A stretch of 64,000 nt of DNA from contig CM054113.1 of assembly GCA_028673005.1 (NCBI GenBank), positions 67,735,350 through 67,799,349 of the forward strand. The letters are read 5' to 3'. The DNA comes from Tanypteryx hageni. Taxonomy: Eukaryota > Arthropoda > Insecta > Odonata > Petaluridae. Both the position numbers and the translations under genes were made by a program. Of the stretch, positions 53,640 to 64,000 are shown in pieces (within the stretch, counting starts at the first letter, position 1; each line of letters opens with the position of its first letter). The notes under the pieces are model-generated. The model was not told the origin of the DNA and did no database searches. It saw only the letters and a list, made by a program, of their open reading frames with translations.

Positions 53640-54720
53640 AACTAAGATAATTTCTTATTAGTCTACTCTCCAAAAAATGGAAAGTAGTCTTATGAGATCG
53701 CATCGATGTCCGTGTGTATGTATGTATGTATGCGCGCGCGCGTCCCTAACATCTTCTTCATGAATGAACGGATTTCAACTAAATTTGGTAAATAGAATCT
53801 TCACATAAATTAATGGCCAAGATGGCATATTTCGACCGGATCGATTCAGCAGGGGTGCCACAATTGAAAAGTTAAACTTTTCTGTAATTATGAATTTGGA
53901 AGGAATTGGTCAAACCGATTTCAACGAAATGTTATATGAAGTAGGTGTGCAACAAAATAACAAAATCAAGATGTTTAGGCTGCCACAATGCAAGGAATAA
54001 TTTTTTTTTCACGTATTTATGTTTAACTGTTCATATCAATTTAACCAAATTTAATACTTATAATATACACATATATACAAAACCATATTGGCATATTTAA
54101 ACCCCACAATTACAAACTAAACTCTTTCAGTAAGTAAGGATTTGGAAGGAATTGGCTGAACGGATTTCAATTAAATTTTGTATATAAGATTTGTACAACA
54201 TGCCATAATTAAATGAAGATTTTTAAAGCGGAGCTAAAGAGCAGGGATACCACAGTAAGAAGTTAAATAATATTTTTTACACCTATTTATAGAGAACTGA
54301 CCTAATGGATTTTAACCAAGTATAGTATATTTAATCTTCATATAAATAAATAACAAAAATATCATATTTCAACTGGGTCGACTAAACAGGGCTACCACAA
54401 TATCAAGGTTAGAATTTTTCTGTAACTATGAATTTGGAAGGTATTGGCTGAACGGACTTCAAAGAAATTTCGTTTATAGGGCGGGTATAGAATGGGAAAA
54501 CGAGATGAACATGTTAAGAACGGATCAAAAAGCAGGACTACCACTATATAAGGAAAAATAATTTTCAGATTTCAAACCAAACACATTAGTATACGATTAT
54601 ACTACGGCGAATTTGACGAAAAGCACTTTTGTACCACGAGAAACCTGTGTACACCCTTATTTGTTATATATTAAAATTGTATTAAAAGGAAAGTAGGCGG
54701 ATTAGTTCTTTTCAGAACTA
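53640..54720. repeat. degenerate internally repeated element
   Basis: A unit of about 250-285 bp containing GAATTTGGAAGGAATTGG, GAACGGATTTCAA and GCAGGG-TACCACA recurs near 53,890, 54,145 and 54,430, with a partial unit at 53,760. The left side carries GTATGTATGTATGCGCGCGC (53,718-53,742). GGAAAGTAG occurs at both edges (53,681 and 54,692). The look is of a decayed mobile or satellite-like repeat. Class not determined. Confidence 0.55.
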
Positions 54721-55672
54721 CTTGTTTTTCTAAAGTTTTTATACTTACGTGCTTCTTATTGAAGATGTCTTGTGTTAATCTTAATTTTATATATAATTTG
54801 GAAGACCAGGGTTCGATTCTCGGTCGAGATAGAAATTTTCTCTTTATTTACATTTGATTGATGAGTTTTCTATCTGCGGGAATGAGTTGTTTTCAAAATT
54901 CTTTTTGGCCCATTTTAGTTTTACCTTCTAAGCCGTAATTCCTTGCCTAAAATTCGGCCATTCTTCGAGACCTGCAAATGGTACGCACGTGAGAGTGAAT
55001 CTGTCATCGCTAGGCCACAGCAGACGGGACTGCTAAGAGTTGAATCACGCATGGCCGAAGTGTTAAAAAAAATGCTCTTCTTTTCCGCTTTCAGGATGAG
55101 CTGGAGGAGTCCTTGGGAGCAATTGATCGCAATTGACAATTTAAATCGTCCCTAAGAGGCGATCAAGTACTCGGGTGACCTTTACTCGAACCTGGTTTTC
55201 TGGCTGGTGGTGGTAGTCAACCGATCCAATTTGAGCTGCCTCGTAGTCGTGTTTCGTTTTAGCGGTATGACGTTCAGGGAAGTCGAATGAGCGAAGTGTG
55301 TTTGGAATCGTAAGAATAACAATCAAGCGTCCCTCAGATTGTTTTTCATTCGAAGAGTGTAGGGAGACTGCATGACGGTGGTGTTTCTATAAGGCCTTGC
55401 TATTTGTAGGTTTACCGTTACTTATCAGTTTACGTGCCTGAAAGATCCTAACCAATTGTCTTATAATTGTTTTAACGCTATGAATGCCAAATTGCGAGAA
55501 AATTAATAAATATCGCCTCGAATAGGTGACGGGTCAAAGATATATCGATCGATCGGTGGTAAAATAATTTACCAAACCAAAGAGAGAGAGAGAGAGTCGG
55601 CCAGCCTCATCATCGCGATCAGATTTAGGATCGATCGTTAGATCGGAGATCGCGTTAGATCGTTTTTTTCCC
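54721..55672. other. intergenic, unassigned
   Basis: A GGGTTCGATTCTC B-box-like motif lies near 54,810 and a GA run at 55,581-55,596, followed by GATCGATC-rich sequence at 55,540-55,670. No gene. Confidence 0.45.
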
Positions 55673-55797
55673 GATCCATAGACGTGTACCATCAAACACG
55701 TTGCTGCTGTTTGTTTTTCGCCTGTGGTTTCAGGGCTTTGCACTGCTTTGCCTGGAGGCTTTCAGCACTTGTTCTGGGTTTTGTTTTATTCCTGCTA
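55673..55797 (+). repeat. direct repeat A (copy 1 of 2.3)
   Basis: From GATCCATAGACGTGTACCAT to TTTTGTTTTATTCCTGC. Closely matches 56,154-56,278 (shared CAGGGCTTTGCACTGCTTTG and CCTGGAGGCTTTCAGCACTT). The two copies bracket a minus-strand SINE. Confidence 0.85.
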
Positions 55798-55822
55798 ATA
55801 TTATTTATCATCTCATCTGAGT

Positions 55823-56158
55823 CCAGCCGATTCGCCTCTGTCCTACGCACAATGGGTGTCTAAGAGGTAGTGCAATGAATAGCCAGGAAGGGATGAGAGA
55901 AATCCGGTGCCTGCATTTGCCTGCTTTTACGAAGAACACCAGGGGGGCCAACTGCTTAACGTCCCTTCCGAAGGACGGAGTGTTGATTAGAGCGCGCTCC
56001 TCATTTTTCTTGTGTTCTCTTTCCTCATTGGCTCGTCTTCGGTACCTTAGTTCCAACACGCACAAATAGGGGGACAGAGCGTCCTCGGAAAAAATCCTAA
56101 GGATTTGAACCGGGTGTCGCTTTTTTAGCGTATCGTACGGTGGGGCCAACACTAATCC
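55823..56158 (-). repeat. tRNA-derived SINE, copy 2
   Basis: Minus-strand copy of the SINE at 45,195. Shared: CGGTTCAAATCC (B box), CCCCCTATTTGTGCGTGTTG, CAACACTCCGTCCTTCG, CTATTCATTGCACTACCTCT, CATTG-GCGTAGG. The A-box part of the head is diverged or replaced. It lies between two copies of a 120-bp direct repeat. Confidence 0.85.
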
Positions 56159-56278
56159 ATAGGCATACCATCAAACACGTTGCTGATGCTGTTTGTTTTT
56201 CGCCTGTGTTCTCAGGGCTTTGCACTGCTTTGCCTGGAGGCTTTCAGCACTTGTTCTGGATTTTGTTTTATCCTGCTT
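56154..56278 (+). repeat. direct repeat B (copy 2)
   Basis: Second copy of the 55,673-55,797 unit, with small differences (TTGCTGATGCTGTTTG versus TTGCTGCTGTTTG). A third, 5'-only copy with GATCCATAGACGTGTACCAT lies at 56,318-56,350. Confidence 0.85.
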
Positions 56279-56350
56279 TTTCCGTTAACGGCGGGTGGTT
56301 CAAACACGTTTTTTCGCGATCCATAGACGTGTACCATCAAACAAACACGT

Positions 56351-56516
56351 ATCATTTCGGAACAAATTGAGATCGCCAACAGAAAAAAAAACATCGCGAA
56401 ATAATTATTGACTTATTTATTTTCCGATCAATTTTGACGCACTTTGCTCCAAATTGACCAGGAAAATAATTGCCGGCCTTTCACTCGACAAACGAACTGC
56501 TATGTGCGCCTGATTA
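56351..56516. other. spacer before the LINE
   Basis: Short AT-rich stretch. The true 5' end of the LINE may lie here, but no target duplication was found. Confidence 0.4.
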
Positions 56517-58560
56517 GTGCAAAACTGCTTCCTTCATCTGCCACCTCGGGGGTGGCCTCAGGCGCCCCCGCCACCAGCATCACCATATAACCACCTTCCA
56601 GACAACTCAAGCAGCAACTCTTCTACCTCACCTGCTTTACCATCAGCATCGTCATCATCCTCCTCACCAGCCTCTCCTGCACCTTCCAGCACATCCCTCA
56701 CAGTGGAGAAAGCAGACCAGCTCATGAAGACCCTTTGCGACTATTTTATTGAACACAACCTGACCGTCTCCTGCACCCCAACCAGACCAGTAATAGTGCC
56801 CTCACCTTTTGCTTCGATGGTGAGTAGTGCCCCAACTTCATCCTCCCGCCAGAGTGACAGTGATCATAGTAACTTGCCAAATGTTAATTTAATAGATAAT
56901 TATACTTGTAATGATAATTTAAATAATGAAGATAGCCATGTGCATGTTAATGATGCCATAAAAGATAATTTTCAGATGATATTGCGCTCTAGGAAGAGAG
57001 GTTCCTCCTTAACCCACCCATCCACATCCAAAATTTCCACCTCCAACCGATTTGCAATTTTACAAGAGGAAGATTCCTTAAACCTTCCACCTCAAAATAA
57101 CACTTCCCATACAACCAGCCAAACTTCCGATCCTGACCCATTCTCTTTAACCTCTCAAACTCCCACAAACCCAACTTCCTTCCTCAGCATACCTGCAACA
57201 CCATCTATTAAATTGATAAATGCGACTAATTGGTTAAAATTAATTACCATTTTAAATGATTCCTTAACCATCAAACCAACAGCTCGTCTCACGAGCTCCA
57301 TTTGCATATTATTGAAGTTCCATTCCGTTGATGATTTTTTTAAAAGCTAAAACCCTTTTGCAAAAACATAATATTAAATTTTTTTACTTACAAAATTCCA
57401 GATGTTAAATTAAAGCAGTATGTTTTGAAACCAATTCCTAGTAATATCCCAGTTCAAGAAATAGTGGGTGAGGTAGATAGCTTAGGTTTTGCTACCACTT
57501 CCATTTTTCAAATTAAGTCCACCAGACCACTGAAAAATCTTCGCGACCTTGGAGTAATTTGGTGGAAAGATACAATACAGAGGCATACATCATCACCCTT
57601 GACCAAAATACCAACTACAAAGCTTTTGAAAAACTGACTGGCCTATTTGGCCTAACTCTTACAATAGAACCATATAATAAACCCCTAGTTCCCATGTAAT
57701 GCTCCAATTGCCAGCAATTTGGGCACTCAAAAAATAATTGTTTTTTTTTAGACCCCGCTTGCATAAGATGCGGAGAGGCTCACCTCTCCAAACAATGCCC
57801 AAATTCGAAAGATATTCCACCATGCTGCCTAAATTGTGGCCAGTCCCACCCAGCTAACTTTCGCGGGTGCTCTTCTTATATTCAGGCCAGAGACCTTTTG
57901 TTTAAACGTGTACTTCCACCTACCAATATTCCCAATCCTCCTCCTGTTAAACAAAAAACCTATCCTTCCCTCTCCACTCCCCCATCTTGTCCCCCTCCTC
58001 AACCCGCATTAAATCCCAAACCCCTTCCTTATCCCCAAAACCATTCATTACCTCCCCTTAATTCCTTCCCCTTTACCCCACCCCCACCTCCTACTATCCT
58101 TCTTCCTCCTCCCTATCCCTCACACCCCACAATATTTTCCATCTTTAACCCAGCAACATTCCCACCAGCAAAATTTTTTTATCGTTTAAGCCAATGCCAA
58201 CCAAATTTTTATAATCAATTTCCCCCTCCCCATCCTTCCTTTAATCCTCACCAACAACTTTTTACCCAACATCCTTCCTTTTATCCCTAGCCAAACCTTT
58301 CACCTCCCTATTTTCACCATTTATACCTCCTTCTCACCTCAAATTCCCCCTCCCCCTTTTTCCCCCAAATTTCCCCTCCCCCCCAGTCCCCTCACCCCCT
58401 ACATCCACCGAACCCTCATCCCATACCTCACAACCTGACCCCAAAGAAATTGCCGCAGACACTGAATGGTTTCTACAAATAATTAGCAAATTCCAAACAT
58501 TAAAAACAAAAGAAGACCGACGAATGTTTATTCTCGGAAAACTATTAAAACTAAACCAAT
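56517..58560 (+). pseudogene. jockey-type LINE ORF1 (gag-like, zinc knuckles), frameshifted
   Basis: The first frame (56517-57350) is Ser/Pro/Thr-rich and ends in INATNWLKLITILN. A second frame (57425-57637) contains EIVGEVDSLGFATTSIF. Zinc knuckles at 57,700-57,875 read CSNCQQFGHSKNNC, then in a shifted frame CIRCGEAHLSKQC and CLNCGQSHPANFRGC, i.e. three CCHC-type motifs as in jockey-clade gag proteins. A Pro-rich tail follows (57898-58290). At least three frame breaks. The + strand here is extremely C-rich and G-poor. ORF1 proteins bind element RNA; this copy cannot make a whole one. Confidence 0.75.
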
Positions 58561-58561
58561 A

Positions 58562-61080
58562 ATGGCCCACACACGTTCAGTGTCATCACTTTCTTTTTTA
58601 TCATGGAATGCACAAAGCATTACCAATAAATTAACCGAATTACAGCAATTTTTATTATATAATTCAATTGATGTTATTTTGCTACAAGAGACCTACCTCA
58701 TTTCGAGTAAAAAATTTTATTTGTCAAATTACAAAACTTATCGTAACGACCGATCCCAACACGGTGGCAGCATTGCCATCGCAATAAAAAAGAACATTCC
58801 ACATGAGGTACGGAATGTTCCACTTTTAAAATCATTTGAAACAGTAGGCGTAACAATTAAAACCAAACTAGGCCTCTTGCTTATTAATACCATTTATCGT
58901 TCTTCTTCTATAAAAAAAAATTCCCAACAAGAACTATCAACACTTTTGGCCTTTATATTGGCAACTGGAATGCAAAATCTAAAACTTGGGGCTGCAAAGC
59001 AAACAACTTCTATCCTTTCTTACCAATTATCCTATTTCAGCAATTGCCCCTTCAGAACCCACTCATTTTTCTGGGCAAAAAAACCAAAATTCCGACATTC
59101 TTGATATAATTGTTTCAAAAAATTTTCCCATTCCCTTTTCCCCTGAAGTACTTAATATTTTTAATTCTGATCACCTACCTTTGCATTTATTTTAAAATTA
59201 CGATAGATTTGGCCCAACTACTTCCCATCCCCCTTCACCTAACCAACTGGGAACATTTTAGTTGGAATCTTCCGAACTTTTTTCAAAATTTAATCCAATT
59301 CAATCTCCCACCGCACCAAACATTAATCACAGAATTCAGCAAACAACCTTAGACTTAAATTCAACTAAAAAGATTTCCTCAAAACCTTACAACAATCATC
59401 CAAAAAATTTTGATACCATTTTGACCTACGCCAAAGAATTGATTAAACCACCAAATTTTATTCGCTGCATTTGGCAAAATAACCATCTTCCTGAAGACAG
59501 AAAAAAATTAAATAGAATCACAGCCTCAATTAAATCCGAAATTCGTAAATATCAGGAACAACAATGGTTTAATAAAATTAAGTCCTTAAGGATTAATGAC
59601 AACAGCATTTGGCAAACAAAAAAAGCTTTGACGAAACCAAATTCGATCCCCTCTCCCTTTACTTATAATTCCACCTTAGTTTTTGACCCCTTTCAAGCTC
59701 AACTTTCGGCAGATTATTTGGAGAAGATAATGTCTTCTCCTCTCTTCTCAAATCCACAAATAGATGCCCTAGTTCAAAATTATTACAATTCATTTGATTT
59801 TTTACCTGACCCAGAACTCCTTTCCACGTCTTTTTCCAAAGTAAAATCCCTTCTTCATAACCTTAAAACAAAAAAAGCCCCCGGCTAAGATAATATAACA
59901 AATAAAATGTTAAAAACCCTATCTTCCTCCACACATTTCATTAATGTTCTTACCGATTTATTTAACTCTTGTTTTCAAATTCATTATTTCCCTCACCTGT
60001 GGAAAAGGGCAAAAATATTATTATTTTCCAAACCAGGTAAAAATCCTAATACTCCCTCCAATTTTAGACCTATTAGCCTTTTATCATCAATATCAAAAAT
60101 ATTTGAAAATATTATCCTACAATGCTTAAATTCATACACAAAACTTAACTTAATAGTACCTGAACAAATGGGCTCCACCCAAAAAACCTCTGCAATACAT
60201 CAAGTCCTATGACTTACGGAAAAAATATCAAGGATTTAACAAAAGAAACAGAGTTTCAACAGAGGCAGCTTTTTTGGACACCAGAAAGGCCTTGGATACA
60301 GTGTGGCACGAAGAACTTATTTACAAATACCTTAGAAATTCCAATCTCTCTTATAAAAATTATTAAAAACTTTCTTACAAATCGGATCTTTCAAATAGAC
60401 AAATTCCTCTCTTTCCACTTCTAGATAAATTAAAGCAGGCGTACCTCAAGGGGCAATATTAAGCCCAACCCTTTTTAAACTTTGTTAACGATTTACCCAA
60501 AGATAAATTTTCTGACCTTTTTATGTTTGCTGATGATACGGCCATTATTAGCTAAGCCCGAGTACCTTATGTGGCAATAACTAAAATAAACAAACATTTA
60601 AAAGCCATTTTCCAGTGGACTAATACCTGGAAAATAAAAATTAATCCAGAAAAAAGTGCCCATATGCACTTTTCCCGATTTTGAAAATACTTTCCCACCC
60701 TTCTACCCCAGATGGCCGGCACCAAAATTCCTTCTACCTCATCCCACAAATTTTTGGGCATTATGCTGGACTGTTATTTAATCAACATACGAAATATGTA
60801 ATTAACAAAGCAAAAACAGCGTGGACGATGTTAGCCTCCTTATTGTCATCTAAAAGTCAAATTTCCCTCCAGGACAAAATTAGACTATATCTTTCCTTAA
60901 TTAGACCCCATAACCTATGGCTCTGAAATTTACCTTACCTCCTCCATTAAAAATAGGAAACAATTTGAATCTTTTCAAACTAGAACAATTAAAAGCATTA
61001 AAAACCAATCAAATTTAGTTTCTATTAAAGAAATTTTAGAGGTGCACAAAATCCCCCTCTTTTAGATTTTTGCAAGTACT
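58562..61080 (+). pseudogene. jockey-type LINE ORF2 (endonuclease and RT), frameshifted
   Basis: The APE-type endonuclease starts at ATG 58562: LSFLSWNAQSITNKLTELQQ, IDVILLQETYLIS, and, in a shifted frame, IFNSDHLPLHLF (SDH catalytic box) near 59,165. 59262-59888 is the linker up to KTKKAPG. RT: FRPISLLSSISKIFENII (60,060-60,115), ALDTVWHEELI (motif A, 60,285-60,318), AGVPQGAILSPTLF (60,440-60,475), MFADDTAII (motif C, 60,523-60,549). A C-terminal fragment reaches about 61,080. Many frameshifts and stops, so inactive. The FRPISLL, VPQGAILSP and FADD series is typical of jockey-like elements. Confidence 0.85.
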
Positions 61081-61685
61081 AGCACAATTTTTTTAGAAAA
61101 CTACAATATACCAGAAACCTCCTTATTAATATTTGGAACAATTCCATAAGAAAAAACTGAAATATCGTCTTCCAAAACTGATTTTATTTTTCTAACTCGC
61201 CCCTACAGATTTAAAAAAAAAATAAAAAATATGTACAGCTTGAACTTAATAAATTATATTTCTTTTTTCTTGTTTTTTAATTTATTTTTATATTCATATT
61301 GTTATATTTTAGAAATGTTTTGTAAAATTGTGTAAATCATCTCATCAGTATTTGTATATATTCATCCTTAAAAGGGCCGTTTTGTACCATCTTGCTTCTT
61401 CTTCTTATCCTGGCCGATTATGCTGCTTTACTCTACTCTCTCATTTAAATTAATTATAGTAAATAGATAGTATTATCGTATTTTATTAATAATTAGTTTT
61501 AAATGTTACCAGAATTTATATAGAATTTATAGAGCCTTGAGCTCAATTGTATGTAAAATCACTGTCACTCAACCGGAAACGTGGGCACTACTCACGGGTA
61601 CGGTTACTGTGTGCAAACAGCATCATAAAAAAGAGATAGAGGGAGAGAGTGAGAGTGACGGGTCAAAATATAATTAACAGAGGCA
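61081..61685 (+). other. LINE 3' UTR and flank
   Basis: AT-rich sequence following the RT gene, with T runs but no clear poly(A) tail or target duplication. A GAGA-rich stretch at 61,635-61,658 marks non-LINE flank. Confidence 0.4.
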
Positions 61686-61690
61686 TTCGG

Positions 61691-62200
61691 ACCTAGATAA
61701 CTCGAAAGTTTCTAATTCGAATTTTCGATGAGTCGAAGTAGAATATTTTCATGTTTGCAGTCGTGTACGTTGGAACGAAGGTCTGCGACTCGAAGTTTCT
61801 TTAATTCCATCTTTTTATGTCTTCCTTTGAGGTATCGAGGTTTGAATGCATAAACGCACAATCGAACCTCAATAACTCGAAAGTTTATAATTCGAATTTT
61901 CGATGAGTCAGAGTAGAATTTTTTCATGTTTGCAGTCATGTACGCTGAAACGAAGGTCTGCGACTCGAAGTTTCTTTAATTCCATATCTTTTTATGTCTT
62001 CCTTGGAGGTATCGAAGTTTTAATGTATAAACGCAGAATCAAACCTCGATAACTCGGAAAGTCTACAACTCGAATGTTAGATTAGTCGAAGTGGACATTT
62101 TTTATCATTCGCACTCATGTATGTTATAATGATCTGTAACTAGAAGTTTGGAGAATTTCAACGTTTTGCCTACGCTGGAGCTTCGAGATATCGAGGTTTG
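61691..62200. repeat. tandem array, three units of about 176 bp
   Basis: Units start at 61,691, 61,866 and 62,043 (spacing 175 and 177 bp). Each opens with ACCT-GATAACTCGAAAGT, continues TAATTCGAATTTTCGATGAG and TGCGACTCGAAGTTT in units 1-2, and closes with GAGGTATCGAGGTTTGA. The start and end of each unit are inverted relative to each other (ACCTCGATAACTCGA versus TCGAGATATCGAGGT), so each unit is MITE-like. Unit 3 is most diverged. The array abuts the Tigger end at 62,216. Confidence 0.85.
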
Positions 62201-62215
62201 AGTTTATTTAAAATA

Positions 62216-64000
62216 CAGTGAAACCTTGGTTATACGTAGTTCAAGGGACCGAACAAAAAATACGTATAACTCAGAGTTACGTATAACCAATAGATGGTTA
62301 AATAAGATCGACATATGAAGATTAAACCAGACATTTGGTGATTTCGTTAAAGGCACATATTTATAGAGCAAAAATAAACAAAATATCTCACAACCACAAA
62401 CTCTCACTCGCTGATGTAGCACTCACAATCAGCACGTGATTTAAAAAAAATACTCTTTCAACAAATTAAATTTTATTTGAAATGAAATAGTCAGTTATTG
62501 TCTTTTGTTTCCTTCTTTTCATGGAAAAAAGATACAGAGAACTTTCAAGTTGATTTGCTATGTACATAATCTCCTCTTGACTCTCAAAAGAGGAAATGAA
62601 GCGCTTCGCTACTTCCATACTAGCCAATGCCTCTGAAAATGAGGTGATGTTTCCGAACAATTCGTTCTTTTCGTCATCTGATTCGGCACTATCTTCTTCT
62701 TGAGTCGCCACGCTTGCTGTGATTTCGTCATCATGTATAGTATGATGGTAAATGGCATTTTGTTCAGGAAAAAAATTATCTAGAGCATAACACTGGTCTG
62801 AAATATACTCAGCAAGGCTGGCGCAAACAGCGACATCATCATCGAAATGAATGAAGTCCTCAAACGATCATTCTGTTGACCAACTCTCAGGTGGCTCCAC
62901 ATCATCGGGTACATCATCGTCATCGGGTTTATGCAGCCCATCAAAAACAAATCCTGCATTACGGAAGCACTTCTTTATCGTAGAAGGCTGGGCTGCATTC
63001 CAAGCGGAGGCAATGAAGTGCATTGCCTGAATAAGAAAATCACAATTTCAGACAATTTAGAAACCAAAGCTCATGAAGTGATTACTGCAGCAATTTGTCT
63101 TACCTGAAGGACACTGAGTTGTGGGCGTTTTTTCTCCTGGCTCGCTTCTAGCAGGGAGACAGTATATTGAACCAAAATTTTGCGGTAATGTGCCTTTAGA
63201 TTGGCAATTATGCCCAAGTCAAGTGACTGCAGCTTGCTAGTGGTGTTAAGGGGGGAAAACTCGAGGCGGATATGGGAGAAACCTTGAAAATCGTGAGCAG
63301 TACAGTTGTCCCAGAAAAGTAGAATTTTTCGTTTTTCTTGGGGCATTCTGTCATTTAAATCCATCAGCCACTTTTTCATCACACTGCTCGTCATCCAAGC
63401 CTTGCTATTTGCGGTGTAATCTGTAGGAAATGTCCTCACGTTTTTGAAACATCGAGGCTTAGTAGATTTGCCGATAATAAGCGGCCGGCACTTGTCTGTT
63501 CCATCCGCATTGCAAGCAAGTAAAACTGTCAAACGTTGCTTGCTCTTCTTCCCCCCATGGCAAGTATCCATCTTTTCTGCCAATGAGCGACTTGGAAGGA
63601 AATTGTAGAAAAGTCCTGTTTCATCTATGTTGTAAATATCGGATGGCCTGTATCCCGCAATCAACATGCCCAACTGTTTTTCCTTCCAAAAGGCTGCACA
63701 AACATTGTCAACCGAACTTGACTCCCCCGAAATCATGCGTCCAGTGATGCCATGCCTTTCTTTAAATCCTTGCAGCCAACCTTGTGAGGCCTGAAATTCC
63801 TCACATTCATCTTGGCTGCAAAACTCTTGGCCTTTTCTTCCAGTATGGTGCCGCTTTTAGGGATATTTTTTTGCCTCGTCTCTTTAAACCACATAAACAG
63901 AGATTTTTCTAGATCAGCATATCTTCCTTCCTGGACCCGTCTTCTTTTATGTGCATTCTGGCCAGCGCTTGCATAGTTTTCTCTCACTTGGTCGGATTTG
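62216..64000 (-). mobile_element. Tigger/jerky DNA transposon (3' end inside window)
   Basis: The element end CAGTGAAACCTTGGTTATAC follows TA at 62,214-62,215; subterminal inverted pieces ACGTATAACTCAGAGTTACG and ACGTATAACC follow. The transposase gene on the minus strand runs out of the window at 64,000, so the other TIR is not visible. CAGT tips with TA target, CENP-B-like N-terminus and DDD nuclease define the Tigger/pogo group. Confidence 0.85.
62466..63987 (-). pseudogene. Tigger/jerky-type transposase, one frameshift and one stop
   Basis: N-terminal CENP-B-type HTH part (63987-63733): RRRVQEGRYADLEKSLFMWF, KAKSFAAKMN. A one-base loss near 63,760 shifts WLQGFKERHGITGRMISGES into the next frame. 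The DDE_1 nuclease (63736-63104) holds YNIDETGLFYNFLPS (Asp 1), ILLFWDNCTAHD (Asp 2) and LEFSPLNTTSKLQSLDLGII (Asp 3). A 77-bp intron with minus-strand GTAAGA...TTATTCAG borders (63027-63103) joins LSVLQ to AMHFIASAWNAA. The C-terminal part has a TGA at 62868-62870, an acidic region, and KQKTITDYFISNKI before the stop at 62466. Catalytic triad intact, but this copy is inactive as read. Jerky-type transposases cut and paste at TA sites. Confidence 0.85.

Noticed and set aside
1..64000. CRISPR array, bacterial operons or prophage
   Set aside because: No regularly spaced short repeats with unique spacers and no prokaryotic gene organisation; spliced eukaryotic gene structure dominates.

Overview
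This is nuclear DNA from an animal, most probably a non-dipteran arthropod. It is AT-rich and carries one host gene with GT-AG introns (calpain-7), whose intronic and flanking DNA is full of transposon remains: hAT, Tigger/pogo, mariner-like, PIF/Harbinger-like, jockey-type and CR1/jockey-type LINEs, and a tRNA-derived SINE. Two decayed genes belong to TE-linked protein families I know mainly from arthropods and cnidarians. There is no operon structure, CRISPR array, rRNA or credible functional tRNA. Species cannot be fixed from the sequence alone.

Layout. 1-11,671: seven exons of a 5'-truncated calpain-7 gene on the + strand with the full Cys/His/Asn triad; its introns hold at least six transposon remnants, two with perfect 8-bp target duplications. 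11,672-14,376: 3' flank. 14,377-16,135: two small phase-compatible exons of a candidate unknown gene. 16,975-18,010: overlapping debris of a Harbinger-like and a mariner-like transposase. 18-24 kb: mostly unassigned CpG-rich DNA with a tandem duplication, a tRNA-like block, a GC-rich exon candidate and a hAT MITE. 24.4-25.9 kb: minus-strand LINE reverse transcriptase. 28.3-29.4 kb: foldback element with ~280-bp inverted arms. 29.4-36.3 kb: unassigned. 36.4-38.95 kb: hAT MITE, a DUF7869-like fragment, and a convergent decayed TE gene. 40.2-41.9 kb: another TE-linked gene with few lesions. 45-46.5 kb: SINE and hAT MITE. 48.3-49.3 kb: a 958-bp element with perfect 24-bp inverted repeats that carries an RNase H-like domain. 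52.7-56.4 kb: dispersed and tandem repeats plus a second SINE copy. 56.5-61.5 kb: frameshifted jockey-type LINE. 61.7-62.2 kb: three-unit ~176-bp tandem array. 62,216-end: Tigger/jerky DNA transposon on the minus strand with an intron in its transposase.

How it fits together. The only clear host function is calpain-7, a cytosolic cysteine protease linked in animals to ESCRT-III through N-terminal MIT repeats, which lie outside the window. Everything else recognised is selfish DNA, most of it broken. The calpain body looks CpG-poor while the following intergenic DNA is CpG-rich, a pattern expected of germline gene-body methylation.

Novelty. Nothing looks like an intact undescribed cellular system. 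The best candidate for something unusual is the RNase H-carrying inverted-repeat element at 48,314-49,271; the candidate gene at 14.4-16.1 kb and the foldback element at 28.3 kb come next.
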